Source of the DNA: Vanilla planifolia
Taxonomy: Eukaryota > Streptophyta > Magnoliopsida > Asparagales > Orchidaceae
NCBI GenBank assembly: GCA_023846275.1
Contig: CM043870.1
Location: 11,355,527 to 11,419,526, forward strand
Direction: 5' to 3'
Length of the DNA: 64,000 bases
The position numbers were made by a program, and so were the translations under genes. Positions 34,736 to 47,200 of the stretch are shown piece after piece (the first letter of the stretch is position 1; every line of letters begins with the position of its first letter). The notes under the pieces are model-generated. The model worked only from the letters and a program-made list of their open reading frames with translations, had not been told where the DNA came from and made no database searches.

Positions 34736-36909
34736 GTATGTCTAATTTGTTACTTTGGAATGTAAGGGAAGCAATAAGTAAATATTTAGCTAATCACCCC
34801 AAATTTCTCTTTAGGTCCCATGGAAAATAGAAGGCAATTAGAAATTAGTAGAAGAAAATTAGATTTTGATTACTATGAATGTAAATAAAATCTAGTTATT
34901 TTGAAAGAAGTGCTTCTCTTGCCAAGTTGTGCTTAATGAGGAACAATTCATTCATCGTTTAGTCAAATATGAGGAATGGAATGCCCAAGCCAGTTTAACC
35001 TTCATTTTTACAAAATGTTCTTTTATTAATAGAAGGATCATATAGTGAAATCTCAAATCAATAGTAGATAAATCCAATTTTCCTTGAATAATTGGAGTAG
35101 ACTTCAATGTAGTTGCCTTTTTAGACAAGTAAAAGTGTCAATCCACACCTAATCTAAGAACTATTAAAGAATTTATAGAATGCCTTGATTATTTTGACTT
35201 TAGAGATCTTTCTTTATTAAGAATTGTTTTAGTTAGTTAGGTACTAAAAAAGGAAAAAGGGTTTGGAAAAGATTATGTAGAATACTTGTGAAGCAAAATT
35301 GGATTTATCTCCTTCCATTTGTAGCAATTTAGCATCTTAAAATGTCTCTTTAGATCATGCTCCTTCATTATTGTTTTTCCCAAAAAGGCACATTGTGTTC
35401 TAGACCATTGAAATTTCAAAACATGTGGACAAACCATCATTCCTTTATGAGCACTATGGAGAGGAGTCAGAATATACTTATTATAGGTTATTGAATGTAT
35501 ACATTGGCAATCAAATTAAAATGCCTCAACACTTATTTAAAAGAATGGAAAAAATCATATTTTAGAAACATATTTGAAACATTAAGATTGTAGAAAAAAA
35601 AAGTTCTTAAAAATAGAAGCATTTTGAATTACATCAAAATGAGGATTTGTGACTAGAGTCACTGAAAGCACAAGATGACCTTCTCTATTCCCTTAAAAAT
35701 GAGGAACAATTTTGGGGAAAAAAGCAATTGTTAGATGGATAAAAAAGGTGATAGAAAAATAGAAGTATTTCTTGCTATTGTAAAGAAGCAGTAATGCAAG
35801 CTTAAAATTTAGAGGATTAAGGACTCCTTTGGTAAATAGATTAAGGAAGAAAATAAAATTGCTATGGTGGCTAGTCGACACTTCCAACTCTTATTGTCAG
35901 CTTTTCCCAAGGCTAAAAGGCTTATCTTCTAAGTTTTATTCCTTCACTTATGATTGTAGAGAACAACCTTCATTTATTAAACAATGTTACCACAAAAGAA
36001 ATTAAGCAAATGGTTTTTAAGTTAGACACACACAACACTCTAGGACTTGATGGATTTAATGGAGTCTTTTACACGCATTATTGGGAAGTAATTGCATTGG
36101 ATGTTTTAAACTCAACAAAAGTTTTATTGATAAAATGATAATTACAAAGGGGATTTCTTGTGCACAATTAGTACTAATTCCAAAGAAAGATAATCTAACA
36201 ATGTTTATTGAATATAGACCATTCGTTTATGCTATAGTTTTGCTATGAAAGTGTTTGCTAAGTTGTTAGCTTCTAAATTAGAAAAAAAAATCCTTAATAT
36301 CTTTTAGTCAATTAGGATTTGTGATGGATAGAAATATCACTGAAAATATTCTTCTTGTGTAGAAAATGATTGGTGTTATTAACAGAGAAGTAAGAGAAGA
36401 TAACTACATTATCAAACTTGACATAAGAATTGCCTTTGGCAACCTACCTTGGGATTTCTTATAATACATTTTGCATAAATTTGGCTTTAAGGAAAGATAC
36501 ATTAAGCCTATCATGAATATTCTTTGTAATAGTTATCTTTTTATCCTTATTAATGCTAAGAACAAAGGTTTCTTTTAGGTTATTAGGGGCCTTAAGCAAA
36601 GTATCTCTTATGCTCCTCATCTTATCAATAGAAGTCTTCACCCTTGCGATAAGTAATCTCTCCATACATAGTAAAGTTCAAAATTATGCACTTCGTAGAG
36701 GTTCTTTGAACATATCTTATTTGAGATTCATAGATGACTTCATTATATTCATGAGAGGAGATAAGAGATCACTTCCAAGGTAATTCAAGGTTGATCATCA
36801 ATATTCAAAAGATCTATTTAATTTGTAGCAATAAAAGCAAACTGGTACAAGCTAAAATACAAAGCCAACACTAATAGATTTGAATAAGAATAAGCTTTTT
36901 TTGTAACAA
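34736..36909 (+). pseudogene. LINE-4 ORF2, first part (endonuclease, linker, RT)
   Basis: The endonuclease opens at about 34,749 with LLLWNVREA. Its C-terminal part shows SLDHAPSLLFFPK near 35,350 (usual form SDHxPI), with Asp and His kept. The linker occupies about 35,650-35,900. RT begins LGLDGFNGVFYTHYWEV at about 36,040 (usual form APGPDGF), then LVLIPKKDN near 36,170. Motif A is KLDIRIAF at 36,414-36,437. RGLKQSISYAP at about 36,587 stands for RGLRQGDPLSP. Motif C is FIDDFIIF at 36,727-36,750, with both catalytic Asp kept. The gene stops at 36,909 against the Copia-2 LTR and resumes at 46,283. This is the best preserved RT in the window, but still has stops and frameshifts. Confidence 0.82.
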
Positions 36910-39115
36910 TGGAGGAATAAATACTAGAAGAGGTGAGAGTCAATTGTTATGTTCTTTAAAATCTAGGAAAAAATTACTTCAACAAAATTTGGTGTTCTAT
37001 TTGGCTAGACTCATGCCTACATCCACCCTCAATTAACCTAATTAAGATTCCAATAACCACTCTCTTTCATCATAGCAAGTAGATGGAAACTAAGTGAAAC
37101 ATTTGTGCTCAGAGGATATCGTAAAAATAATATAATCATTTTAGCTAAAGAGAAATGAGTATAGCTCTTACAATTAGTATAATAAAAAGCTAAATCTTTA
37201 ATCTTTTAAGAAACTAGTGTTGAACTAAACAAATGAATGATGTTATCAATATAAATAAAATGAAGAGATATGTTAAAGAAATAGAAGTGCTGGACAAAAC
37301 TAGATAGATCCTCTAGTTCATTTGCAAGGGTTTATCATTTTTTCAATCACTTGATTTGGCAATTCTTAGTATTATCATATTCTATTATAAATAAATTTCC
37401 TTTTATATTAGGGTTAGTCCAAAGATTGATTATAAAACTTATAATGACTAATTAAGCTTTCTCAAAAAGATAAAGATAGTCATTAAGCTCTTAATTTTTT
37501 ATTTGTACTAGTGTGTTTCATGAATCATATTACAATGAATGGAATTTAATTAGAATTGTCTCAACAATTTAATGTTACAACCTATGCAATCTTTTTTGGG
37601 ATGACATATAATTCTAATTAGAGAGTGATCCTTGTATTGTACTTTAGAGGTTTACAATGTTGATCTTAATTTCACAAACATAACATACTAGATGACCGCA
37701 TTGATTATACCAGCATAATATAGTTTACATTTTCATATTAATAAATCATACTCATTGAAAGTGGATTGCTGTTATATAATACATATTTTTGCAATAAGAC
37801 AATATCTTAAGAAAATGTCTTACATTTTTATTGTATAAATCTAAATGCATGCACTACCTTGCATTAATTTGTTGAGATAATAATATGCATATGATAAACC
37901 TAATCATATTAACATGATGACAAGTGTTGTGAAGAAGGCCACCATACAAGTTTGATACATAAATCTTCTTCAATGGTTGTATTATATACCGAGTGATAAT
38001 CATACTCCTGCAATATAATTATCACATTTGTATAATGCCAAGTCTACCATTTTTATTCTAACTATTTTAATTAATAGTGATTTTGTAAGTATGATGATTG
38101 AACATGCATGTTAGAATATAATGGTTCACGTGCTCATACAATCAAGCATCATACCCATATAGTATAGTAAGAATGTTTATTAATGTTGTCTATTTTTTTA
38201 GCAGAACATATAGTTATGACATAAACATTATGTATTGTATAGTATGCAATGCTTGGCAATCATACAAGTACTTTGGACAAGTCAACCAAACCATATGTAA
38301 CAAATATGATCATATCCATACAATATAAAAATTATACCCATTTGAATACTACTAACCTTATACACATAACTTATCTTGAGAGAAAATAAAGGACATACTT
38401 ACACAAAGAAGCCTTTATACTTAGATGATGCTAGAAGAAAGTCAACTCTAACAGATTAGACAACACACATGAATTCAATACCTTATACCACCTCATTAAT
38501 AATTCTAACAGGTTGTTTACTTGATGTTTGCATCTGTGTGATGGAGACATTGTACCATATGATGCCACTATGACTTCAATTTGTAATTGAGATTTTGAGC
38601 TAAAATGTATAATTTACAAGTATGATGTGATACATCATATTATATGTTTAATATGATGTGATGGATAAGACTTACTTTCAACATAATTTCATTATCTAAA
38701 GGATTATTTTGATTTAGAGCAAGATAATAATGATATAGTAGATAAATTAATGCAAGTGTGGTCCTCTTTTATCATTTAATATGTGTGATTAACCATTACC
38801 TGCATGGAAATTTTAATAATTTTAGGTGCCACATTATAAAGGATAAAGGATTTATATACTAACTAGAGTCATGTGAGTGATGTTCAACATAATGTGACTT
38901 AGCAATGCCACAAAGAGCTTCTTCTTAGCTCTAGGATTTCAAAGTTGATACATCCTTAAGTTAAGGTCTCCAAACTTCTTCCAATTTGAATCCATGGATT
39001 CTTGCTTTGATGCAAATATCTATAATCTTGATTTAGAAGTTGCATGCTCACAAAAAGTCAAATACTTATTAGTAACTTATATTTTAGTTTTGTGATCATT
39101 ATTCTCAAGAGTACA
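36910..39115 (-). repeat. Copia-2 3' LTR
   Basis: Pairs with 44,013-46,282 over its length: TGGAGGAATAAAT at the left edge, CTACATCCACCCTC near 37,013, the GATGATAAGTGTT-type block near 37,918, and GTGATCATTATTCTCAAGAG before the terminal TACA. A plus-strand reading of CTACATCCACCC is shared in looser form by the LTRs at 2,430, 15,785 and 52,930. Confidence 0.85.
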
Positions 39116-39142
39116 ACTATCTTCCTCTTGATGATTACAAAA
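39116..39142 (-). promoter_or_regulatory. Copia-2 polypurine tract region
   Basis: Element-sense reading is GTAATCATCAAGAGGAAGAT, then AGT and the LTR. This resembles the ATCATCAAAAAGGGGGAGATT block upstream of the 3' LTR in many plant copia elements. Confidence 0.7.
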
Positions 39143-39399
39143 CCAATTCTAAAAAAAATATTCCAAGAGAACACAAACACAAAATAGCATTCATCGAAAT
39201 ACAAATTCTTTCAAATTAGTCTAGCAATTCTTTATTATATGCATTACAGAATAGTAGCATAATATGTAATAGAACAACATACAAATAAAGAATCAAATGA
39301 AATTTCAATAAATCTTAGTTACCACTTATTTAGATTTAGTACTTATAGCCAAACTCTTATTGAATTTATGCATCTTCTTCTTACTCCTGAATCTGCATA

Positions 39400-42330
39400 G
39401 CTCCCCCTCACTTCTTGAATTCTAGCAATATGTTGTCCCCCTATTTGTAATTATTTAAAGTGGTTAATCATACATAAGTTCAATCTAAATCTTGAACAAA
39501 TATCAAAGATAAAGGTTTTGTAAAGATATCAACTAATTGGTCAAAGGGATAAATGATAACTAAATATGTTTCTTATCAACACACTCTTTAATAAAATAAT
39601 ATCCAATATCATTAGTGTGATAGTGTTGGATAAAATTCTATCTTCAAAATAGTATTATATTGTCACAAAATACAATATGTTTGTGAAGTCTAACCCATAA
39701 ACCATTAACTATTATTTAATCCACAAAGCGTATGATGCACAACTTCTTACAATGATGTACTCAACTTTGGTTATGGAAAGTGCAACACAATTTTGTTTGT
39801 GACTGGCCTAAGAAATAAGAAAATTAATAATTGGTTAAAACATCATTGAAGTGGGTTTCCTATTAGTTCTACTTCTAGAAAAATCAATATTGGTGTAGGT
39901 TAAAAAATCAAAACTAAATTCACACATGGGATACCACAAATCAAGTGATTTGGTGCTAACGAGATACTAAAAAATCCATTGAATAAATTGAAAATGAGAT
40001 TTGTTAAGATTTTATTGAAACCTTGCACATAAAAAGCACTAAGTATTATGTTTTGCTTACCTATACTAAGGTATAATAGAGAACCAATCATACCTTTAAG
40101 CATTCTTTCATCAACTGGTTTTTCAACTACATCTTTATCTAGCACAATAACTATACTTATTGGAGTTCTCCTTACCTTCATGCTTTCAAATCCAAACTTT
40201 TTAAGAAATTCTACTAAGTATTCAGATTCTATTATAAAAATACCATAGTTGGTTTGCTTAATTTGATGTCTTAGAAAGAAAGTTAACTCATTTCAAACTC
40301 TTTCTTCATTAATTCAACAAACTTCTTGCACATTTCATCATATGTGGCTCCAAATATAATATTACCAACATATACTTGAAAAATCAACTTTCCCTCTTAC
40401 AAAACCATTAGAAATAAGAATGTATAGAGTCTCTCATACCAAGTATATATGATCTAATTTATCTTGGATCTCAAACCTTGGGCGCCTACTCTACATAAAA
40501 TTCTTCATTAATGCATACATTAAGAAATGCACTTTTAACTTATACATTTGATAAAATTTAAAATCTTTATGGAAAGCACATGTAAGAATAATTCATATTG
40601 ACTCATGTCTTGTAATAAGATCAAATGTTTTTTCCACATTAATTACCTTAATTTGACTATAACCTTATACAACCAATTTAGACTTGTTTTTAACAACTTC
40701 TTTTTCATCTAACTTATTTTTTATCACCCATTTTGTGCCAACAATAGTTTTATCATAAATCTTGGTACAAGGTCCCACACTTGATTTCTTTGAAATTATT
40801 CTAACTCATCATTCATGGAAACTATCCAAGAATCATGACTAAAGGCTTCATTTGCTAAATTTAGTTCAAAACTTAACACAAAAGCTGCATGATTGATTAA
40901 AGTAATAACTCTTTCTCTTACTTCACAAATAATTAAATATTTAGGATGATCTTTAGAAAACTTCCACTTTATCACACTTTGATCTTTATCCACAATTACT
41001 TCTTCTTCCTTGGTATGGTCCATGGGCTAATTCTTAAGATTTAATTCTTGTAATTTATTCAATTTTGTAATTGATGGTTGACCACAAGAAACTTCACAAA
41101 AGTTTTCATTAAACTTCACATGAATTGTTTCTTTTACTACTAAAGTGTTTTTATTACAAGAATTATAGGCCCTACTATTTGTTGAATATCCTAAAAAAAT
41201 TTCTTCATTTGATTTTGAAACAAATTTATCTATGTTGTTATTCACAATATTCAAAATGAAGTACCTACATAAAAATAGAAAAAATAATAATTTTGGATTT
41301 TTATCATATTAAAGTTCATGAGGTGAGACACTACATAATGCTCCACTAAGTACCCCATTGAATATATAATATGTAGTATTAATAACCTTAGCCCAAAACT
41401 ATTTTGGTATTCATTAAGCATACACCTAGCTATATGACTTGTTCTTTCTTTCTACAACTTCATTTTGTTGTGAAGTTCTTGATGGGAAGAAAGTATGAAA
41501 AATTTACATATGCTATAGAATTTAGCAAATAATTCTTTTTAAAATTTACATTATCACTTCTTATTGAACCTAAAAATAGATTAAATTCTTTTTCTAACCT
41601 AGTAACTAAATACACAAGTTTTTTAAAAGTCTCATTTTTCTTTCTTAAAAATAGTACCCATGAAAATCATGAAATATCATTCATCACACCTAACCCATAT
41701 CTTCAACCTACTAGGTTTTTAGGATCAATTGGGTTGAATAAATCTTTGTGCAAAAGCTTTAATGGTCTTTGACTAGATATTTCATTTTTAGGCTTAAAGG
41801 AGGACATAGATTGTTCTTAGTTGGCAAGGTCCCCACACATAGTCATTACTCTAATGAATGATAAGTACTCAAACCAAATCATGCTTTAACATTTTTCTAA
41901 GTGATTATCAACCTAAATTACATAATCTCATATGCCATAGTTTTAAATTATTATCATGTGAGAAAAGGCATTCTAGTTCACAAGTCCTTACCATGTCCAT
42001 ATACAATACATAGGTATTGTTTTTCTATGTACAATAATGAGAGGAATGCTATTCCTACTAATAATACATTCATTTGAATTAAACATAATATAAAAACAAG
42101 AGTCACACAATTGACTAATTCTTAATAGATTGTATGTTAGATCTTGCACAAGGAGGATCTTCTGTATAGTGGTGTGTGAATTCGTCATGGTTCCTATTCC
42201 AATGATTTTTTTTCTTTGAATTATCACTGAGGCTTACTTCACCTCCATTGTTCTCCTTCAAGTTGATGAAAAGTGATGAATCTCTAGTTATGTATAGAAC
42301 ATTCACTATCCAAGCATCATGTCTTCCTTA
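39400..42330 (-). pseudogene. Copia-2 pol (protease, integrase, RT, RNase H)
   Basis: Read right to left. The pre-integrase/protease part is at 42,227-41,988 with LLVQDLTYNLLRISQLCDS (usual form LxVDGLKYNLLSISQLCD). The integrase end is ARCMLNEYQNSFG near 41,430, and IFLGYSTNSRAYN lies in 41,254-41,027 (usual form IFLGYSTSSKAYR). The start of RVT_2 is in 41,023-40,796. The RT active-site box at 40,361-40,376 reads QVYVGNIIFGATYDEMCKKF, so YVDD has become YVGN. The RT end in 40,181-39,900 includes DERMLKGMIGSLLYLSIGK (usual form YRGMIGSLLYLTASRPDI). RNase H follows to about 39,450. Domain order and spacing are normal; the lost catalytic Asp pair and the stops show it is dead. Confidence 0.85.
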
Positions 42331-43990
42331 GTCTTAAAAAGAAAGGTAAGCCTACATAATGAAAATGGGGACCAAAATCTTTTTTTGTCCAAATGTCTTA
42401 ATATTAAGACTATTTAAGGTATCTTTTCTTACCTACAAAAATTTAGGAGGCATAGAATTAACATGTTACTTACTTTTATAGTGAGAAGCAATGTGACTAA
42501 ACTTCATACAATAGTTGCACTTAACGTTTTGAGCATATAAAGTAAAGTAAGAACTAGCACAATTGGATCTATAAAAAGAGGTTGTATAATGTGTACGTAT
42601 TCTTTGCAAATCATTTATTTCTCTTGTTAAGAATCTTTTTTATTATTAATATAACCATTTCATCCCTTTAAATTTTAGTTTTTATAAATAATTGGTATTC
42701 TTTTCATTTAAATGTTTATAAGCCCAAGTAATTCTTATGTTCTTTTATTAACTTAATGTACTTTGTGGCCAACTTCTTATTGTATTTCTCAAAGACATTA
42801 ATATACTATTTTTCATAATTAATACATGAAAATAATGAAGTAGACGTAGAGCATACCTCTTCATCAATTGGAGTGTTGCAATTTTCATCCTTAGCCACAA
42901 GGCATACTAGACTTTCTTTCTTATCTTCCTCACACAATGTTGAACTATTTAAGTCACTTTATGAGATATTCATTGTCTTCTTGTTTTTCTTCTTTTGTTT
43001 TTGAACCTTTTTGACTTGTTCTTTGCAAATGAGATTATTAGGGCAACTTGAGTAGATAATTTACACTCATGACACGTAGCCTCATTTGATTATAACATCC
43101 TCCCCTTAAGATTCTTATCTCAACTAAATTTTCCCCCTACAATTCACTTATTATATAATTTAGAATGACCTCCTTCAAAGAGAGGTACCTCTTAAAAAAT
43201 GAATTTGTCATAATCTGAGATGGAACCAATAATAAAAGCAATAGACCTTTCTTCATTATCTTTTCCATCTTTATCTAAGACATCTTAAACTTCCTTCCTA
43301 TGAGATCTATCTCATTAGTAAGGAGCTCACCAACCAACTCATCTAGTGAGATTATTGAGATGTATTTTATAGTTTTCTTAGCTATCACTAGAGGAACATA
43401 TTGCTAAGCTTGCACTCACAAGATTTTGTGAACTTTTTAGGACATTGAAAACTCCTTTCCAAGGTTAGATAGTCCAGTAATAATATTTGTAAACCATGTA
43501 AACATTAACTTAATAATTTCATTTAGGTCCATACAAAACAATTTATATTCAAGAATTAACATCATTACCTTGGTCTCCTTAACCTAAGATTTACCTCTTA
43601 GTTAATCAAAACTTTGGAACATATGTCATGTACTATTTTAAGACTCAAATTGTGGTCATACTCAAATGCTAATAATCCATAATTAAAAAAATATTCATAG
43701 CTTGAGAAGTCAGTTGTTGTTTTCTGATAAGATCACAAAGTCACTTCCTTACTCTCTCACCATTTATAGATTTTGTTGAAAAAAAATGGATGTTCAAGCA
43801 CAACTCACATTTTATAATCAAAGGATTCTAATAAAAAGTGTATTGCATTCATCTAATACAAGTAATATTCAGCTTTAAACAAGGGAGGTTGATTGGATGA
43901 TGTTTCCTCACATAAGATAGCATTGTCCTCTATAAGGGAATGAGCTATGAGAATCATTCACTAAACTTTCTTTTTTTAACTAAAAGATAG
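42331..43990 (-). pseudogene. Copia-2 gag
   Basis: Capsid-nucleocapsid gene upstream of pol. The knuckle at 42,478-42,519 reads CNYCMKFSHIASHY: CX2CX4H is kept and the last Cys is Tyr, one G-to-A change. In the capsid part, VISLDELVGELLTNEIDL near 43,340 matches the copia gag block (I)xLEELVGSLxTYE, followed by an Asp/Lys-rich stretch and EERSIAFI near 43,240 (usual form KSIALK). The N-terminal part to 43,960 is too broken to follow. This gag is distinct enough from the LINE knuckles to be assigned safely. Confidence 0.75.
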
Positions 43991-43994
43991 GTAA

Positions 43995-44012
43995 TGTTAC
44001 CACTTATACTAA
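43995..44012 (-). promoter_or_regulatory. Copia-2 primer binding site, decayed
   Basis: Plus strand CACTTATACTAA lies where CACTCTGATACCA would be expected for initiator tRNA-Met priming, directly before the LTR edge TGGAGG at 44,013. Confidence 0.45.
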
Positions 44013-46282
44013 TGGAGGAATAAATCCTACAAAAAGGTGGTGAATGTCAGTATACTTAAAAATCTAACCAATTAATTACTTTTTCAAAACCTAGTATTCC
44101 ATTTGAATCAACAAGAGCATTACTACAAGTTAATAAAAGTTGGACATAAAATAGAAAATGAAAGCAAAAAATTAACACATGATATTTTATATGGTTCAAT
44201 TTGACATGTGCTTACCAATTAACCTAAATGGGGATCCAATAACGACAACCTTTCATTGCAATAAGTAGAAGTAAACCAAGAACAACAATGGTGCTCATAA
44301 GAGACACCAAAAATAATATAATCATTTAAGCTAAAGAGAAGTGAGGATAGCTTTGATAATCAATACGTTCAAAAACCTAATGATTGAATCCAATAACAAA
44401 TAAGTGTGGCAAATAATTAATGATGGAAGGCCCAATATGAATCAAATGAAGAGATATTTTGAAGAAATGAAATACAAAGCTAAAACCAAATAGAAGCTTG
44501 TGTTGGGTTATAAGGGTTTATCATTTTATTTTGTTCACTTGTTTCATAGTCATTAACATTATCTTATTTTATTTGAAATAAATCTCCTTTTACACTAGGT
44601 TTAGTCTTAAAAAGATTATGGAATGTATAAAAACTAATTAATATTTCCAAAGAAGAAGAAAAAAGCTATTAAACTTTTAGGTTTCCATTTGGACTAGTGT
44701 GTTTCCTAAATCATATCAAAATGAAAGGATTTTAATAACAATCATCTCAATGATTTGACATTACAACCAACACATTTTGTTTCAAGATGACATATAATAC
44801 TCATCTGAGAGAGGTCCTCATACTATACAATGTAGGTTTACAGTGCAACTCTTAAGTTTACACAAATAATGTACCAAACAATCACACCGATCATATTAGT
44901 ATTGTGTATTTCACATTTTTCTTATTATTAAGTCTTACTTCTTTGAAAGTAGATCGCCACTGCTTGATACATTTTTCACAAAGAACTGAGCTCTTGGGAA
45001 AATGTCAAACATTGTGATCATATAAATACATATGCATGTATACATTTTGTTAGTTAGTTGAGATAATCGTACGCATAAGGTAAACCTTATCGTATAAGCA
45101 TGATGATAAGTGTTATGATGTAGATCATCATGCAAGTTTGATACATAGATCATTTTCATATGATAATATAACACGTTCTGAGTGATTATTATACTCATAT
45201 GACATGACTATCATATTCATATGATGCAAATCCTACTATTTTATTCAAACTTTTGATTAGCAGTAAACATACAAGTCTAATGCATGAATATACATATAAG
45301 AATATATTGGTTCACATACTCATATAATAAAAGTATCATACTCATGATATAGTAAGTGTGTTTATTAATTTTGTCTAATATTTTCACCAAATCATATAAT
45401 TATGATGCAAACACTTCATAATATATGGTACACAATGCTTGAAAATATTTTAAAGATTTTAGACTAATCAACCATGTCATACATAATAGATATGATCATA
45501 TCTATATGATATAAAAATTGTGCCCATCGAACCACTACTGAGCTTATTTTCTTAATAAATTCTAAGATAAAATAAACAACATACTCATATAAAGAAGTCT
45601 TTCTACTCATATGATGTAAGCAGTAACTCAACTCTCAAATATTTAGCAATACACTATGAGACCATTACGTTGTATGACCTTATTTACATTTTTAAAAGAT
45701 TGATTAATTGGAGGTCAAATCTGTTCAATGAATACATCTTACCATACAAGGCCATGATGACCTCAAATTTCAGTAGAGATTTTAAGCTAGAATGTAGAAC
45801 ATAGAGTTATGATAAAATAAATCGTATTGTATGTTCAATAGGTTATAATGAATAAGGCTTATTTTCAATCTAGTTTCATTATCTAAAAAGTTACTTTAAC
45901 TGAAGAGTATGACTATAATGGCATAGCTGATAAATTAATGTAAGTCTAATGCTCTTTTATCACTTAATGTGTGTGATTAACCAATGAAAGTGTGGAAAGT
46001 TCAATAATCCTAGTTACAAAATTACAAAGGATAAAGGATTTATCTGTTAAGCAAAGTCATGTATGTTATGATTAGCTCAATGTGGATTAGTCATGCCACA
46101 AACAACTTCTTTTCAACTCCATGATGTGAAAGTTGAGACATCCTTGAGTAAGGAATCCAAACTTCTTCATATTCCAATCCAAATAGCTTCAATCATGATC
46201 TAAAGGCTACGTGCTAACAAAAACACAAATACTCATTGGAAACTAATAATTTGGTTTTTTGATCAACGTCCCTAAGAGTATA
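44013..46282 (-). repeat. Copia-2 5' LTR
   Basis: Partner of 36,910-39,115. Starts TGGAGGAATAAAT and ends CTAAGAGTATA, where the other LTR has GAGTACA. LINE-4 sequence begins immediately after. Confidence 0.83.
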
Positions 46283-47200
46283 ATAGCTTCAAATTAATTA
46301 CTTATAATGTACTTTAATCATGGTAAGGAAAAAAGTGGTGCACTATCAACATTTATTTAAGAAACTTTGTAAGAAGATCATTATTAGAAGAAATGTTTAC
46401 TCCATGGATACTTATAAAAAAAATAATGTCACTTTGATCTTGATGTATAATTGGATGTCTTCCTACCTTTTGAAAACAAATGACTTCTAAGCATAGAGAG
46501 TCTTACGAATGGATTTCTATGGGGTGATTAAGTTCAAGAAATAGACATCATTGGGCTAGTTAGAAGAAACTTTTTCAGATTGATAAAAATGGTCTAGGTT
46601 TAAAGAAACTTAAGGAGGTTATGGAAGCATTTAGTGTTAAACTCTATTAAAAGGCTCATATTTTCACCTCTTTGTGGGCCCTTTTAATCTGGGCAAAATA
46701 TTATTTGAGAAAAAATGCAACCTCTTCAACTTCAAACCACATCGATAGAATCAAACACATTGCAATGAATTACATGCCGCTCTCTTAAATTGCTGGCTAT
46801 AATCTATGGATGCTCACTACAGATGGAAATGTCAACAAAACAATTTTTTGGGAAGCGCTAAAGTTTAAATGTTCAATCCTTAAATCAAGGTAGAATATAT
46901 GAAATAACAAGATTCCTCCAGAGATTAATGTGGAAGATTCTCAACAAACTATTATCCTACTAAGAAGTCTTATGCAAACTCAATTATTTAGTAGCTTTGT
47001 GTCCTTTTTTCCATAATGAAGATTCATTGGATCAAGCATTTATTGTTATCATCATTCAAGAAAAATATGGAGTTTCATTGCAAGTTAACAAGACATTCAT
47101 GAAGTGAAATTAAATAGCACTCATTCAATCCTACAACATAGATTTTGAGGTTTGAAACTAACCTAAATCAATGAGGTGGTAGTTTCCTTTTAGGATTTTA
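46283..47200 (+). pseudogene. LINE-4 ORF2, second part (RT thumb, zf-RVT)
   Basis: Resumes with LLIMYFNHGKEKSGALSTFI at about 46,299 (usual form ELPIxYLGxP...GK). RNRHHWASWKKL at about 46,540 (usual form xRRxHWVSWDKL) and IDKNGLGLKKLKEV (usual form PKxxGGLGLRxL) follow at about 46,580-46,615. LWALLIWAKYYLR at about 46,675 (usual form LWxxVLRxKY) leads into the zf-RVT domain, which fades out near 47,150. The stretch from 46,570 to 46,650 is open and easily readable. RNase H was not found, so this end is either lost or unrecognisable. Confidence 0.8.

Larger units (their letters stand above)
36910..46282 (-). mobile_element. Copia-2: Ty1/copia retrotransposon
   Basis: A minus-strand copia element of 9.37 kb with one gag-pol body and two matching LTRs (36,910-39,115 and 44,013-46,282; 2,206 and 2,270 bp). 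In element sense each LTR starts TGTACTC or the decayed TATACTC and ends TTTATTCCTCCA. The order is 5' LTR, primer site, gag, protease, integrase, RT, RNase H, polypurine region, 3' LTR. It is inserted in LINE-4, whose ORF2 reading resumes on the other side. The pentamers at the two edges (AACAA and ATAGC) do not match, so the target duplication has decayed or an edge is off by a few bases. LTR divergence is high, so the insertion is old. Confidence 0.87.
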
